Positions 8,603 to 17,001 of a stretch of DNA of 64,000 nt are shown one piece after another (the stretch's first letter is position 1; every line of letters begins with the position of its first letter). A program made the translations under genes and the position numbers. The notes below the pieces were generated by a model. That model saw only the letters and a program-made list of their open reading frames with translations, did no database searches and was not told where the DNA came from. Origin of the DNA: Bacillus massilinigeriensis (GTDB lineage: Bacteria > Bacillota > Bacilli > Bacillales > Cytobacillaceae); the NCBI RefSeq assembly GCF_900111815.1, contig NZ_LT630004.1, positions 657,671 to 721,670 on the forward strand. Reading direction: 5' to 3'.

Positions 8603-9712
8603 TTGAGCGAATTAAATATTGCTGCAACATTGGTTTCTAAGCGGAAGGAAAAAGGTGTGACGCAAGAGGCGCTAGCGAATTATATTGGGGTTTCCAAAGC
8701 TTCGGTTTCAAAATGGGAAACAGGGCATAGCTATCCGGACATTGTCTTTTTGCCGCAGCTCGCCGCATACTTCAATATCTCCGTTGATGAGTTGATCAAT
8801 TATCAACCTCAAATGATAAAGGAAGATATCCGCAAGCTGTATATCCGTTTATCCAAAGAATTTACCGAAAAATCCTTTGACGACATGATGAAGGAAATCC
8901 GGGAAACAATAAGAAAATATTATTCCTGCTTCCCATTGCTTTTTCAAATGGGGGCATTAATAGTTAACCACCATACGTTAGCAGAGGAAACGAACCGGCC
9001 TTCGCTCATTCGTGAAGCGATGGAGATATTCTTACGTGTAAAATCAGAAAGCAATGATTTTAAATTATGCAAGCAGGCCAATCTTATGGAAGCAGCATGT
9101 TCTTATTTCCTGTCTGATGGTGCAAAAATCATTGAGTTATTGGAAGACTCCAATTCTCCGATGTTAAATGAATGCAATCTTTTATCAATGGGATATGCAA
9201 TGGATAACCAACAAGACAAGGCAAATGAAATATTGCAAGTAGGTGTATATCAAAATCTTTTGAGCATTCTCCAAAACCTATTAAGCCTTTTGCAACTGGA
9301 AGGTGCTGATGCTGAAAAAGCAAATACCATTATTGCGCGCATTACGTCCATCGCTGATGAATTCGAAGTCGAAAAACTGCACCCTTCAACAATGCTAGCC
9401 ATCTACCTGACGATGGCAGGAATATTCGTGATGCAAGACGACACGGAAAAAGCTTTATCAGCACTTCAAAAATACTGTGATCTGGCAGTAGGCAGTATTT
9501 TTCCAATCATCTTACATGGCGACAGCTTTTTTGACAAAATTGATGGTTGGCTTTCTGAGTTAGACTTAGGTGTTGAAGCTCCTCGAAATGATAAAACAAT
9601 TAAAAGAAGCATTGTCGAGAGTGTGACGAACAATCCCGCATTTGCCGCTTTATCCGATCACCGCAAGTACAAAAACATAGTTGGAAAATTATCAGCTGTT
9701 CTAGGAGGCTAA
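8603..9712 (+). CDS. XRE-family transcriptional regulator with helical C-terminal domain
   Basis: A 369-residue protein. Residues about 7-62 form an XRE helix-turn-helix (RKEKGVTQEALANYIGVSKA, then SVSKWETGHSYPDI). The rest is an all-helical, TPR-like region of about 290 residues, as in regulators whose ligand is unknown or peptide-like. TTG start after GGGGGTGAGG. The gene begins a four-gene operon with a yxlE-like gene and an ABC transporter, and a palindrome upstream suggests autoregulation. In B. subtilis the yxlEFG genes sit in the sigY operon; here this regulator takes that place. Confidence 0.85.
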   Translation: MSELNIAATLVSKRKEKGVTQEALANYIGVSKASVSKWETGHSYPDIVFLPQLAAYFNISVDELINYQPQMIKEDIRKLYIRLSKEFTEKSFDDMMKEIRETIRKYYSCFPLLFQMGALIVNHHTLAEETNRPSLIREAMEIFLRVKSESNDFKLCKQANLMEAACSYFLSDGAKIIELLEDSNSPMLNECNLLSMGYAMDNQQDKANEILQVGVYQNLLSILQNLLSLLQLEGADAEKANTIIARITSIADEFEVEKLHPSTMLAIYLTMAGIFVMQDDTEKALSALQKYCDLAVGSIFPIILHGDSFFDKIDGWLSELDLGVEAPRNDKTIKRSIVESVTNNPAFAALSDHRKYKNIVGKLSAVLGG

Positions 9713-9716
9713 TAGG

Positions 9717-9917
9717 ATGGAAGAATTAATAGAGTATATGCCGTTTCTGATTCCGATTGTTCTGATTGAATTGGGGCTTGCCTTGACGGCACTTTTTCAT
9801 GTGCTGCGCCACCCGCATTACAAATTCGGAAATAAGCCTATGTGGATCGTCATTGTCTTATTCGTGCAGATAATCGGCCCAATTGTTTACTTTGTATTTG
9901 GGAGAGGGGAAGAATGA
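9717..9917 (+). CDS. PLDc_N-domain small membrane protein (YxlE-like)
   Basis: A 66-residue protein with two hydrophobic helices (about 8-30 and 42-62) and the PLDc_N signature ending in GPIVYFVFGRGEE. It begins 4 bp after the regulator gene and its stop overlaps the ABC ATPase start (ATGA). In B. subtilis, YxlE of the same architecture lies beside the YxlF-YxlG ABC transporter and affects SigY activity; here it probably modulates the adjacent regulator or transporter. Confidence 0.82.
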   Translation: MEELIEYMPFLIPIVLIELGLALTALFHVLRHPHYKFGNKPMWIVIVLFVQIIGPIVYFVFGRGEE

Positions 9918-10831
9918 GTATCTTATCGATCCAAAACCTTAACAAGAGCTTCGGTGAGCATAAAATCATCAATAATTTAACTTTTTCTGTTCCAGAGGGC
10001 ACAATTTACGGTTTTTTAGGGCAGAACGGGTCAGGAAAAACAACTACGATGAAAATGGTGCTGGGACTGTTGAAGCCTAATAGCGGCAGCATCTCTGTGT
10101 GTGGCGAAACGGTGAGCTACGGTGAAACGAAGACGAATCGCCACATAGGTTTTCTGCCCGATGTTCCGGAGTTTTACGGCTATATGAAGCCTGCCGAGTA
10201 TTTATCGCTTTGCGGAAAAATCACAGGACTTGATCGTAAGCGCACGAAGGAAAAATCTGAGGAACTGTTATCGCTTGTGGGGCTGGATCAAGCCAATAAA
10301 AGAATTGGCGGTTTTTCTCGTGGAATGAAACAGCGGCTTGGCATTGCACAGGCACTCTTAAATGAACCAAAGCTGCTTATTTGTGATGAGCCAACTTCAG
10401 CACTTGATCCTATCGGCAGAAAAGAAATTCTTGATATACTGCTGTCGGTGAAGGGGAAGACGACGATTGTTTTTTCTACACATATTCTTTCTGACGTGGA
10501 GCGTATTTGTGATCACGCGGCGGTACTGCACAATGGCAGCATCGTGTTAAACGGCACATTGACAGATCTAAAACAAAGCCGCCGGCATGACACCATCCTT
10601 ATTGAGTTTGCATCGACCGCGGATCTTGACCGATTTTTCGGCAATGAAAGTGTTCGTGAATCATGCAGAAACTTCGAACGAAAAGAACGGACCGTCACCA
10701 TTCAATCAGATAATATTGCCAAGGTACAAGGCCAAATCTATGATGCTTTTTCCACTTTAAAAATTTATCCCGAAAGAGTGGAGATTTTAGAACCTACACT
10801 TGAAAGCTTGTTTATGGAGGTGGTGAAGTGA
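9914..10831 (+). CDS. ABC transporter ATP-binding protein (YxlF-like)
   Basis: A 305-residue ATPase with Walker A GQNGSGKTT, signature FSRGMKQRLGIAQALL, Walker B LLICDEPTSALDP, and a C-terminal extension typical of ABC-2 exporter ATPases. The start at 9914 (ATGA overlap with the previous gene) is preferred to an in-frame ATG at 9842 inside that gene, because homology begins at MSILSIQNLNKSFG. It powers the permease encoded next. The substrate is unknown; such systems often handle peptides or antibiotics. Confidence 0.92.
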   Translation: MSILSIQNLNKSFGEHKIINNLTFSVPEGTIYGFLGQNGSGKTTTMKMVLGLLKPNSGSISVCGETVSYGETKTNRHIGFLPDVPEFYGYMKPAEYLSLCGKITGLDRKRTKEKSEELLSLVGLDQANKRIGGFSRGMKQRLGIAQALLNEPKLLICDEPTSALDPIGRKEILDILLSVKGKTTIVFSTHILSDVERICDHAAVLHNGSIVLNGTLTDLKQSRRHDTILIEFASTADLDRFFGNESVRESCRNFERKERTVTIQSDNIAKVQGQIYDAFSTLKIYPERVEILEPTLESLFMEVVK

Positions 10832-11586
10832 ACGCTTTTATTGCCTTTGCAAATAAAGAACTTACTGAAAGTGTAAGAACCTATAAGCTCCTGATCATCA
10901 CTGCAGTATTTTTGCTGTTCGGTATGCTCAATCCCGTAATGGCCAAGATAATGCCTGAGCTGTTATCATCTTTCATGCCAGATGGGATGACAATTGCTCT
11001 TCAGGACCCAAGCGCACTAGACTCGTGGGCGCAGTTTTATAAGAATATGTCGACGCAGATTATCGTATTTATCATCGTGTACAGCGGCGTTATGGCAACC
11101 GAGCTTTCAAAGGGCACTCTTGTGAATATGCTGACAAAAGGTTTATCAAGAAAAACGGTGATTTTATCAAAATTTTCTGTCACCTCGATTATTTGGACGC
11201 TAAGTTATGCTCTGTGCTTTGGTGTGACGTATGGTTATACGTTGTATTTGTTGCCTGGGGAGCTGCCAAACCTCTATCTAGCAGCTTTTAGTATGTGGTT
11301 ATTCGGGATATTGTTGAACGCAGTCATGTTCTTCGGCAGTGTTTTGTTTGCAAATATATACGGCGCACTTCTAACGACCGGTGGTTTTACGATATTGCTT
11401 ATGCTCATCAATATCATTCCAAAGGTGAAAAAAATAAGTCCATTCAAACTTGTCTCGGAAAATATGCTGCTGCTGACCGGCGAATTAGACTTTACTGATT
11501 TACGTATTTCAATCGCGATTTCTTGTCTGCTGATAATTGGGTTTATGATTGGTGCTGTCGGTCTTTTTAATAAAAGGGAAATATGA
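10828..11586 (+). CDS. ABC-2 type permease (YxlG-like)
   Basis: A 252-residue membrane protein with about six hydrophobic segments and a large extracytoplasmic loop after the first, typical of ABC-2 permeases. GTG start overlapping the ATPase stop by 4 bp, with GGAGGTG upstream, implying translational coupling. It ends the operon; a GC-rich hairpin follows at 11595. Confidence 0.85.
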   Translation: MNAFIAFANKELTESVRTYKLLIITAVFLLFGMLNPVMAKIMPELLSSFMPDGMTIALQDPSALDSWAQFYKNMSTQIIVFIIVYSGVMATELSKGTLVNMLTKGLSRKTVILSKFSVTSIIWTLSYALCFGVTYGYTLYLLPGELPNLYLAAFSMWLFGILLNAVMFFGSVLFANIYGALLTTGGFTILLMLINIIPKVKKISPFKLVSENMLLLTGELDFTDLRISIAISCLLIIGFMIGAVGLFNKREI

Positions 11587-11594
11587 GTAATGTA

Positions 11595-11624
11595 TAGCCC
11601 CGTTTGAATGATAAAACGGGGCTA
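11595..11624 (+). terminator. Hairpin after the ABC transporter operon
   Basis: TAGCCCCGTTT pairs with AAACGGGGCTA around an 8-nt loop. No T run follows, so it may act as an RNA 3'-end stabiliser or a weak terminator. Confidence 0.6.
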
Positions 11625-11743
11625 TTGGCAATGGGGATTTTAAGGTCTGCTTCCAAGTAGCAAAATTAATTTATTGAATATTCATTAAAACATATTGATT
11701 GCTGTTATACTGTTAAATACAAGGGAAGGGAGAGTGGACTAGT

Positions 11744-12127
11744 GTGATTCGAAATCTCGGTCAGGTTATGCTGTATGTCAATGATCAAGATCAGGCAGTG
11801 GATTTTTGGACAAACAAAGTAGGTTTTACGGTAATTTCTGAAGAGGATAACGGTCAGGGAATGAGATGGATTGAAATTGCCCCAACAAAGGATTCGGAAA
11901 CAAGTATCATCTTGCACAACAAGGAACTGATTTCTAAAATGTCTCCAGGGCTTAATCTTGGGACACCTTCTTTAATGTTCTTCTCAGGCAATTTTGAGCA
12001 ATTACATAAAGACCTTTCAGATAAAAATATTACTGTCGGAGAAATCGTCAATATGCCGTCGGGTAGGGTATTTAACTTTGCGGATAGTGAAGAGAACTAC
12101 TTTGCAGTGATGGATAAACCTGAATAA
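11744..12127 (+). CDS. VOC-family (glyoxalase/bleomycin-resistance fold) protein
   Basis: A 127-residue product with the paired beta-alpha-beta-beta-beta pattern of VOC proteins: LGQVMLYVNDQDQAVDFWTN at the N-terminus and VFNFADSEENYFAVMD at the C-terminus. VOC members bind a metal and act as lyases, dioxygenases or resistance proteins; which one cannot be told. GTG start about 10 bp after GGGAAGGGAGAG. Transcribed alone, convergent with a broken VOC gene on the other strand. Confidence 0.85.
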   Translation: MIRNLGQVMLYVNDQDQAVDFWTNKVGFTVISEEDNGQGMRWIEIAPTKDSETSIILHNKELISKMSPGLNLGTPSLMFFSGNFEQLHKDLSDKNITVGEIVNMPSGRVFNFADSEENYFAVMDKPE

Positions 12128-12185
12128 AAGAAAAAAGTTTTATGCAGTAAGAGTCCCCCTCTTGCCACATAAAACTTTTTTCTTT
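12128..12185. terminator. Bidirectional terminator between two VOC genes
   Basis: AAGAAAAAAGTTTTATG pairs with CATAAAACTTTTTTCTT; A and T runs on both sides let it act for both converging genes. Confidence 0.85.
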
Positions 12186-12407
12186 ATATCCACTCTAAAA
12201 ACTCTAACCGATTGCCGAAAGGATCTGAGAGATAAAATCTTGAGGCACCTGGCAGCTTATCACCGACAGTCACCTCAATGTTGTTTTTGATTAAGTATGA
12301 TTGTAATGCTTCGATGTATCTCTTGCTTGATCTTCACAACCTTTTGGCCCAGCTAGTTGTACATGGTCAACTTTTTTCCAATCATATGAGATTGTTCCAG
12401 CCCCCAT
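12184..12407 (-). pseudogene. Broken VOC-family gene
   Basis: On the minus strand an ATG at 12407 opens YDWKKVDHVQLAGPKGCEDQ, then a frameshift, then RYIEALQSYLIKNNIEVTVG and GASRFYLSDPFGNRLEFLEW. The product matches a VOC protein but lacks about 30 residues between its halves and is frameshifted near 12325. It is a decayed neighbour of the intact VOC gene, not an obvious recent duplicate. Confidence 0.75.
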
Positions 12408-12430
12408 AGTCTTTTTTGTTGTAACTCGAA

Positions 12431-12751
12431 TTAGAGCAAATCAGCATGCTTTGTTTTTTTCAGCACGTCGATTTGTTCCTCAATTTCTCTTTTCCAGGCA
12501 TCGCGCTTATTTATCACAAATTTATAGACCCTTTGATTCGCTGTCGTCACTTTCAGGCCGTTTTTTATGGTGAAAAACAAGAGCTTGTTGTTATAAAACG
12601 AAACGTCCTCGATTTCAAGCAGCGGGATATGAACCTCTCCTGTTTGAATATTGATCGCATGACTTTTATGGATAAGATGATCTTCCGTTAAGTAAAGTTT
12701 ACCGCCAACACCTTCTATCCCCTTCATTAAATTCGCCCATCCTTCTTTCAT
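12431..12751 (-). CDS. GRAM-domain-like small protein
   Basis: A 106-residue protein: MKEGWANLMKGIEGVGGKLY, then a beta-rich region with LTEDHLIHKSHAINI, IPLLEIEDVSFYNN and TTANQRVYKFVINKRDAW, and a short C-terminal helix. This is the bacterial GRAM/PH-like pattern. An upstream in-frame ATG directly abuts AAGGAGG; the second ATG at 12751 is correctly spaced (7 bp) and is chosen. Role unknown. Confidence 0.75.
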   Translation of the reverse strand: MKEGWANLMKGIEGVGGKLYLTEDHLIHKSHAINIQTGEVHIPLLEIEDVSFYNNKLLFFTIKNGLKVTTANQRVYKFVINKRDAWKREIEEQIDVLKKTKHADLL

Positions 12752-12836
12752 GGTCATCCTCCTTGAACAATCCTTTAATCGTATTTTAACATAAATATTG
12801 GAATTACCGTGTTTTAACCGGCAGGGTAGACGTCTC

Positions 12837-12990
12837 TACGTTTGTGGGGGCGGCAGCAAAATGGCCCCCGATGTTGTAAAAATTTTGCGGGCAGCATACC
12901 AATCGATCCGAGGCGTGAGTGAAGAAGAAGCCCAACAATGGTTGTAAGTTTTGCAGCGCGAGGGTGTTTACGTGAAAGGTGTATGCGCGT
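12837..12990 (+). pseudogene. C-terminal remnant of a P450-type flavoprotein reductase
   Basis: The frame from 12837 reads YVCGGGSKMAPDVV, an AAYQSIRGVSEEEAQQWL helix, a TAA stop at 12945, then VLQREGVYVKGV in the same frame. This is the end of NADPH-cytochrome P450 reductase or sulfite reductase flavoproteins, such as the CYP102 fusions. Only the last 50 or so residues remain and an in-frame stop interrupts them. It lies at the left edge of the 206-bp repeat array. Confidence 0.7.
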
Positions 12991-13039
12991 TTGATATCTA
13001 TAATGGAGGCTGCCGTGGAACTGTGGCAACCTTTTTTCA

Positions 13040-14345
13040 GTTTTCTTTTGGGGTTGAAGTGCGGTACTGAAGTGTGGAAACAGATGTGTGGGGAGGCTTA
13101 TCAACCCAGTTTGTGCGGAATCAACCAACATTGCGGAGAAATCGCTCAAGTCGCAGGAGAAATCAACCACCATCAGCGATAAATCAACCAAACCCAGTCC
13201 CAGCGCATCTTTCGGATAACGGGTTTAGTAAAAAGAGTCGCATTCAGTTACTCTTTTGGGTGAAGTGCGGTACGTTTGTGCAGAATCAATCACCTCTGGA
13301 GAGTTATCAACCAAGTTCGTGGCGGAATCAACCAACATTGCGGAAAAATCGCTCAAGTCGCAGGAGAAATCAACCACCATCAGCGATAAATCAACCAAAC
13401 CCAGTCCCAGCGCATCTTACGGGTATCGGTTTAGTAAAAAGAGTCGCATTCAGTTACTCTTTTGGGTGAAGTGCGGTACGTTTGTGTGGAATCACCTGCC
13501 TGGGGAGTTATCAACCAAGTTCGTGGCGGAATCAACCAACATTGCGGAGAAATCGCTCAAGTATAGGAAGAAATCAACCACCATCAGCGATAAATCAACC
13601 AAACCCAGTCCCAGCGCATCTTACGGGTATCGGTTTAGTAAAAAGAGTCGCTTGCAGTTACTCTTTTGGGGGTGGAGCGGGATACGTTGTGCGGAATCAT
13701 TCACCTGGGGAGAGTTATCAACCAAGTTCGTGGCGGAATCAACCAACATTGCGGAGAAATCGCTCAAGTCGCAGGAGAAATCAACCACCATCAGCGATAA
13801 ATCAACCAAACCCAGTCCCAGCGCATCTTTCGGGTATCGGTTTAGTAAAAAGAGTCGCTTGCAGTTACTCTTTTGCAGGTGTAGCGGGGTATTAGATTGC
13901 GGAATCAATCACCTCGGAAGATTTATCAACCAGGTTGAGCGAGTAATCAACCAACATTGCGGAGAAATCGCTCAAGTCGCAGGAGAAATCAACCACCATC
14001 AGCGATAAATCAACCAAACCCAGTCCCAGCGCATCTTTCGGGTATCGGTTTAGTAAAAAGAGTCGCATTCAGTTACTCTTTTGGGTGAAGTGCGGTACGT
14101 TTGTGCAGAATCAATCACCTCTGGAGAGTTATCAACCAAGTTCGTGGCGGAATCAACCAACATTGCGGAGAAATCGCTCAAGTATAGGAAGAAATCAACC
14201 ACCATCAGCGATAAATCAACCAAACCCAGTCCCAGCGCATCTTACGGGTATCGGTTTAGTAAAAAGAGTCGCTTGCAGTTACTCTTTTGGGGTTGAAGTG
14301 CGGTACGTTTGTGCGGAATCATTCACCTCGAGAGAGTTATTAACA
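13040..14345. repeat. Six-copy 206-bp tandem array with nested 21-bp subrepeats
   Basis: A conserved internal landmark (CATCAGCGATAAATCAACC) occurs at 13171, 13378, 13582, 13789, 13997 and 14203, so the period is 204-208 bp; a seventh copy is cut off near 14345. Each copy has five 21-bp-phased elements beginning ATCAACC or a variant (ATCGCTC), then an 80-bp part with a hairpin AAAAGAGT-N11-ACTCTTTT. Open frames run through it only because most periods are multiples of three; no ribosome binding site or recognisable protein domain is seen. Confidence 0.9.
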
Positions 14346-14477
14346 AGTTCTTACCATTAATCAATCGTTTGATCAAACTCAGCTTGCAAAACGTGTGAAA
14401 ACTGGAAATGGAATCCCGTGGACTTAGGGAATGTTAGCAAGGGACGTGTTGAAAACTACGTTTAAGGGGTGAGCAGT

Positions 14478-14921
14478 TTGAATGTCGTAACGACTTTTAA
14501 AGAGAAGAAACGGGAAAAGCAAATCAAATATGAGCGATCTATGCTTCGCGAACTGTCGTTGAAAAAACTTCAGGAAAGAGTGAAAGGATGCTTTGGCTCT
14601 TCACGCCTTGTCACGGGGCTTGTCATGAATAAAGGAATAGAGGAAGCATGCTACGATGTTGCCATTGAAGCTTTTTTACTTGGCGCCCGATTTGGGAGGT
14701 TTGGCTATCATGGAGAGCAGGCTGACTCCGCCAAGCTTCGCTGTAGTGAGGAAGAGCTGCACTTAGTCGATACGTTGTACAACTTTTTCCTGTTCTGGGG
14801 GAATGGAGAAGAAGGACCTGCATCCGAATCGCTCTACAGTCTCTGTGAAAAATACGTTGATGTCTGGTGGAGAGATGGTTTTTCTAGGGGAGAGCTTCGT
14901 CATAAACTAAGACTTCATTAA
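14478..14921 (+). CDS. ybaK: DUF2521 protein YbaK
   Basis: A 147-residue hypothetical conserved among Bacillaceae, with an N-terminal charged stretch, the segment MLRELSLKKLQERVKG, and FLLGARFGRFGYHGEQADS in the middle. Function unknown. It lies directly upstream of cwlD as in B. subtilis, supporting the name. The TTG at 14478 is 6 bp after AAGGGGTG and is preferred to a GTG at 14469 that lies within the SD. Confidence 0.85.
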   Translation: MNVVTTFKEKKREKQIKYERSMLRELSLKKLQERVKGCFGSSRLVTGLVMNKGIEEACYDVAIEAFLLGARFGRFGYHGEQADSAKLRCSEEELHLVDTLYNFFLFWGNGEEGPASESLYSLCEKYVDVWWRDGFSRGELRHKLRLH

Positions 14922-14995
14922 TTTGGACTAGTTCTAAACCACCTTCCTGTCCCATAGATTGTATCAAGAGGACGAGCGAGAATAGGAAGGATGGT

Positions 14996-15718
14996 TTGGG
15001 CCGAATGAAGAAAAAGGTTCAGCTTTGTTTATTCGCTATGGGAATGACAGTGTTGTTCATTATATTGCAGTATGATTTTAGCGAAAAGGATTCCTGGAAG
15101 CCTTGGAACCTTCCGCTCTCTGGCAAGGTTATTATGATTGATCCTGGTCATGGAGGAGTAGATCCGGGGGCGGGGGATAAAAAAACACGTGAAAAAGAAA
15201 TTGCCTTGGAAGTTTCCCTTAAGCTTCGCGATTACCTTCAGGAACAAGGGGCCATCGTTGTCATGACTAGGGAAACGGATGTAGACCTCGCAGACAAAGA
15301 CTTAAAAGGATACAGCAAGCGGAAAATCCAGGATTTGCAGAGGCGGCTTGCGCTCGTCAACACCTCTGAAGCAGATTTTTTCGTCAGCATTCACTTGAAT
15401 GCCATTCCATCACAGAAGTGGCGTGGAGCTCAGACTTTTTACACGGACAACTATAAAGACAGCAAGCGTGCTGCAACGCTCATTCAATCCGAGCTGCGCC
15501 GCAATCTTGAAAATACGAATCGAAAAGCAAAAGAAATAAATAATGTTTATCTCTTGAAGCATGCGGAAAAACCGGGGGCGCTGGTCGAAGTTGGTTTCCT
15601 TTCCAATCCTAGTGAAAAACGGCTGCTTAAGACAGATTCCTATCAAGACAAAATTGCGGCCTCCATTTATGAAGGAATATTACGTTATTACACAGGTGAG
15701 AGGAAATACTGGAACTAA
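14996..15718 (+). CDS. cwlD: N-acetylmuramoyl-L-alanine amidase CwlD
   Basis: Sporulation amidase that, with a deacetylase, makes muramic delta-lactam in spore cortex peptidoglycan, needed for germination. The 240-residue product has an N-terminal signal-anchor, then the Amidase_3 domain with zinc-site motifs IDPGHGGVDPGA, EIALE and SIHLNA, and the catalytic VEVGFLSNPSE. TTG at 14996 lies 5 bp after AGGAAGG; an ATG at 15005 fits homologues but is farther from the SD. Followed by a terminator. Confidence 0.93.
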   Translation: MGRMKKKVQLCLFAMGMTVLFIILQYDFSEKDSWKPWNLPLSGKVIMIDPGHGGVDPGAGDKKTREKEIALEVSLKLRDYLQEQGAIVVMTRETDVDLADKDLKGYSKRKIQDLQRRLALVNTSEADFFVSIHLNAIPSQKWRGAQTFYTDNYKDSKRAATLIQSELRRNLENTNRKAKEINNVYLLKHAEKPGALVEVGFLSNPSEKRLLKTDSYQDKIAASIYEGILRYYTGERKYWN

Positions 15719-15748
15719 AGGGAGCTTGCGTGCTCCTTCTTTTTTTTG
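15718..15748 (+). terminator. Terminator after cwlD
   Basis: GGGAGC-ttgcgt-GCTCC hairpin followed by TTCTTTTTTTT. Confidence 0.9.
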
Positions 15749-15825
15749 ATAAAACAGGTTAAAACATTCAAGGATAGTGTATAAGAATGATGTGACGCTA
15801 TTCACACTAAAGCCTTTCCGCGCTA

Positions 15826-15834
15826 TGGTATACT
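15826..15834 (+). promoter_or_regulatory. Extended -10 promoter of mrp
   Basis: TGGTATACT (hexamer at 15829-15834) matches a TGn-extended SigA -10 about 33 bp before the mrp start codon. No strong -35 is seen. Confidence 0.5.
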
Positions 15835-15866
15835 GTACAATGTATAAAAAATTAGGAGGGTGTCCG

Positions 15867-16919
15867 ATGTTAACAGATGCTCAAGTACGGGAAATTGTCG
15901 GCGGTCTGCAAGAACCGTTTTTACATAAAACACTAGCAGAGCTTAACGCCATACAGGAAGTCAAAATCAAAGAAGAGAAAAACCACGTCAGCGTGAAGGT
16001 TGCCGTTGCTAAAACTGGCACAGCAGAACAGCTTCAGCTTCAATCACAGATTGTGAGTGTCCTAAAGGGGGCAGGAGCTGATTCCGTAGGGTTGCGTTTC
16101 ACGGAACTTTCAGAAGAAGTGCTAGCACAGTTTCGTACGCAGGGCGGAGAAGAGAAAGGCTTGCTTTCGGAAGGAAACAAGACAACCTTCATCGCCATCG
16201 CCAGCGGTAAAGGCGGAGTTGGAAAATCGACTATCTCTGTAAATCTTGCTGTCTCTCTTGCGCGTCTTGGAAAAAAAGTCGGCCTAGTTGATGCGGATAT
16301 TTACGGATTCAGCGTGCCTGACATGATGGGCATCACGGAGCGTCCTGTCGTTCGAGGGGAGAAAATCATTCCTGTTGAACGCTATGGTGTAAAAGTCATT
16401 TCCATGGGATTCTTCGTGGAAGACAATGCACCAATCATTTGGCGTGGACCGATGCTCGGAAAAATGCTTAACAACTTCTTCAACGACGTTGAGTGGGGCG
16501 AACTGGATTATCTGCTCCTCGATCTTCCTCCAGGTACAGGTGATGTAGCGCTTGATGTTCATAACATGCTGCCTTCCTGCAAGGAGATTATCGTTACTAC
16601 TCCACATCCGACTGCTGCATTTGTTGCAGCTCGTGCAGGTGCCATGGCTTTGCGTACAGAGCATGAAATCCTTGGTGTCGTTGAAAATATGAGTTACTTT
16701 GAAAGCAAGCTTACCGAGGAACGGGAATATGTTTTCGGCCAAGGCGGCGGAGAGAAGCTTGCGAAAGAACTGAACACTGAACTTCTTGGAAAGCTTCCAC
16801 TTGGACAGCCAACATGGGATGAGGATGATTTTGCTCCTTCCATTTATAAAGAAGAGGACCAAATCGGTGCCATCTACACAAATATTGCTCAGCAAGTGAT
16901 CCACCTGCTGGAAAAATAA
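15867..16919 (+). CDS. salA: Mrp/NBP35-family Fe-S carrier P-loop ATPase (SalA)
   Basis: A 350-residue protein with an N-terminal MIP18/DUF59-like domain (about 1-95) and a Mrp ATPase domain with the deviant Walker A GKGGVGKST (about 115), a DxDIYGFSVP switch, and LLLDLPPGTGD. The C-terminal Cys pair of typical Fe-S scaffold members is not obvious. In B. subtilis this locus (ybaL/mrp/salA) also affects exoprotease expression. The ATG at 15867, 6 bp after AGGAGGG, is preferred to an ATG 30 codons upstream. Gene order cwlD-mrp-gerD is conserved. Confidence 0.9.
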   Translation: MLTDAQVREIVGGLQEPFLHKTLAELNAIQEVKIKEEKNHVSVKVAVAKTGTAEQLQLQSQIVSVLKGAGADSVGLRFTELSEEVLAQFRTQGGEEKGLLSEGNKTTFIAIASGKGGVGKSTISVNLAVSLARLGKKVGLVDADIYGFSVPDMMGITERPVVRGEKIIPVERYGVKVISMGFFVEDNAPIIWRGPMLGKMLNNFFNDVEWGELDYLLLDLPPGTGDVALDVHNMLPSCKEIIVTTPHPTAAFVAARAGAMALRTEHEILGVVENMSYFESKLTEEREYVFGQGGGEKLAKELNTELLGKLPLGQPTWDEDDFAPSIYKEEDQIGAIYTNIAQQVIHLLEK

Positions 16920-16930
16920 AGACAAAAACA

Positions 16931-16958
16931 AGCCTCCCATGCAGTGGGAGGCTGTTGA
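16931..16958. terminator. Terminator between convergent salA and gerD
   Basis: GCCTCCCA pairs with TGGGAGGC; a loose T-rich tract follows. Confidence 0.65.
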
Positions 16959-17001
16959 TTTTTAGCATTTGAAAAAAATTGTATTGGATGAGTGAGGATG
17001 A

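Noticed and set aside
9842-9913. Longer N-terminus for the ABC ATPase
   Set aside because: The extra 24 codons lie inside the upstream gene in another frame and do not match ABC ATPases; ATG at 9914 has the coupled overlap.
13256-14008. Long open frames through the 206-bp repeat array as proteins
   Set aside because: Open frames exist in more than one phase because most repeat periods are multiples of three. There is no SD, the starts are TTG inside a hairpin, and the sixth unit shifts the frame.
13040-14345. CRISPR array
   Set aside because: Units are 204-208 bp, both repeat and spacer parts are conserved, and no cas gene is present.
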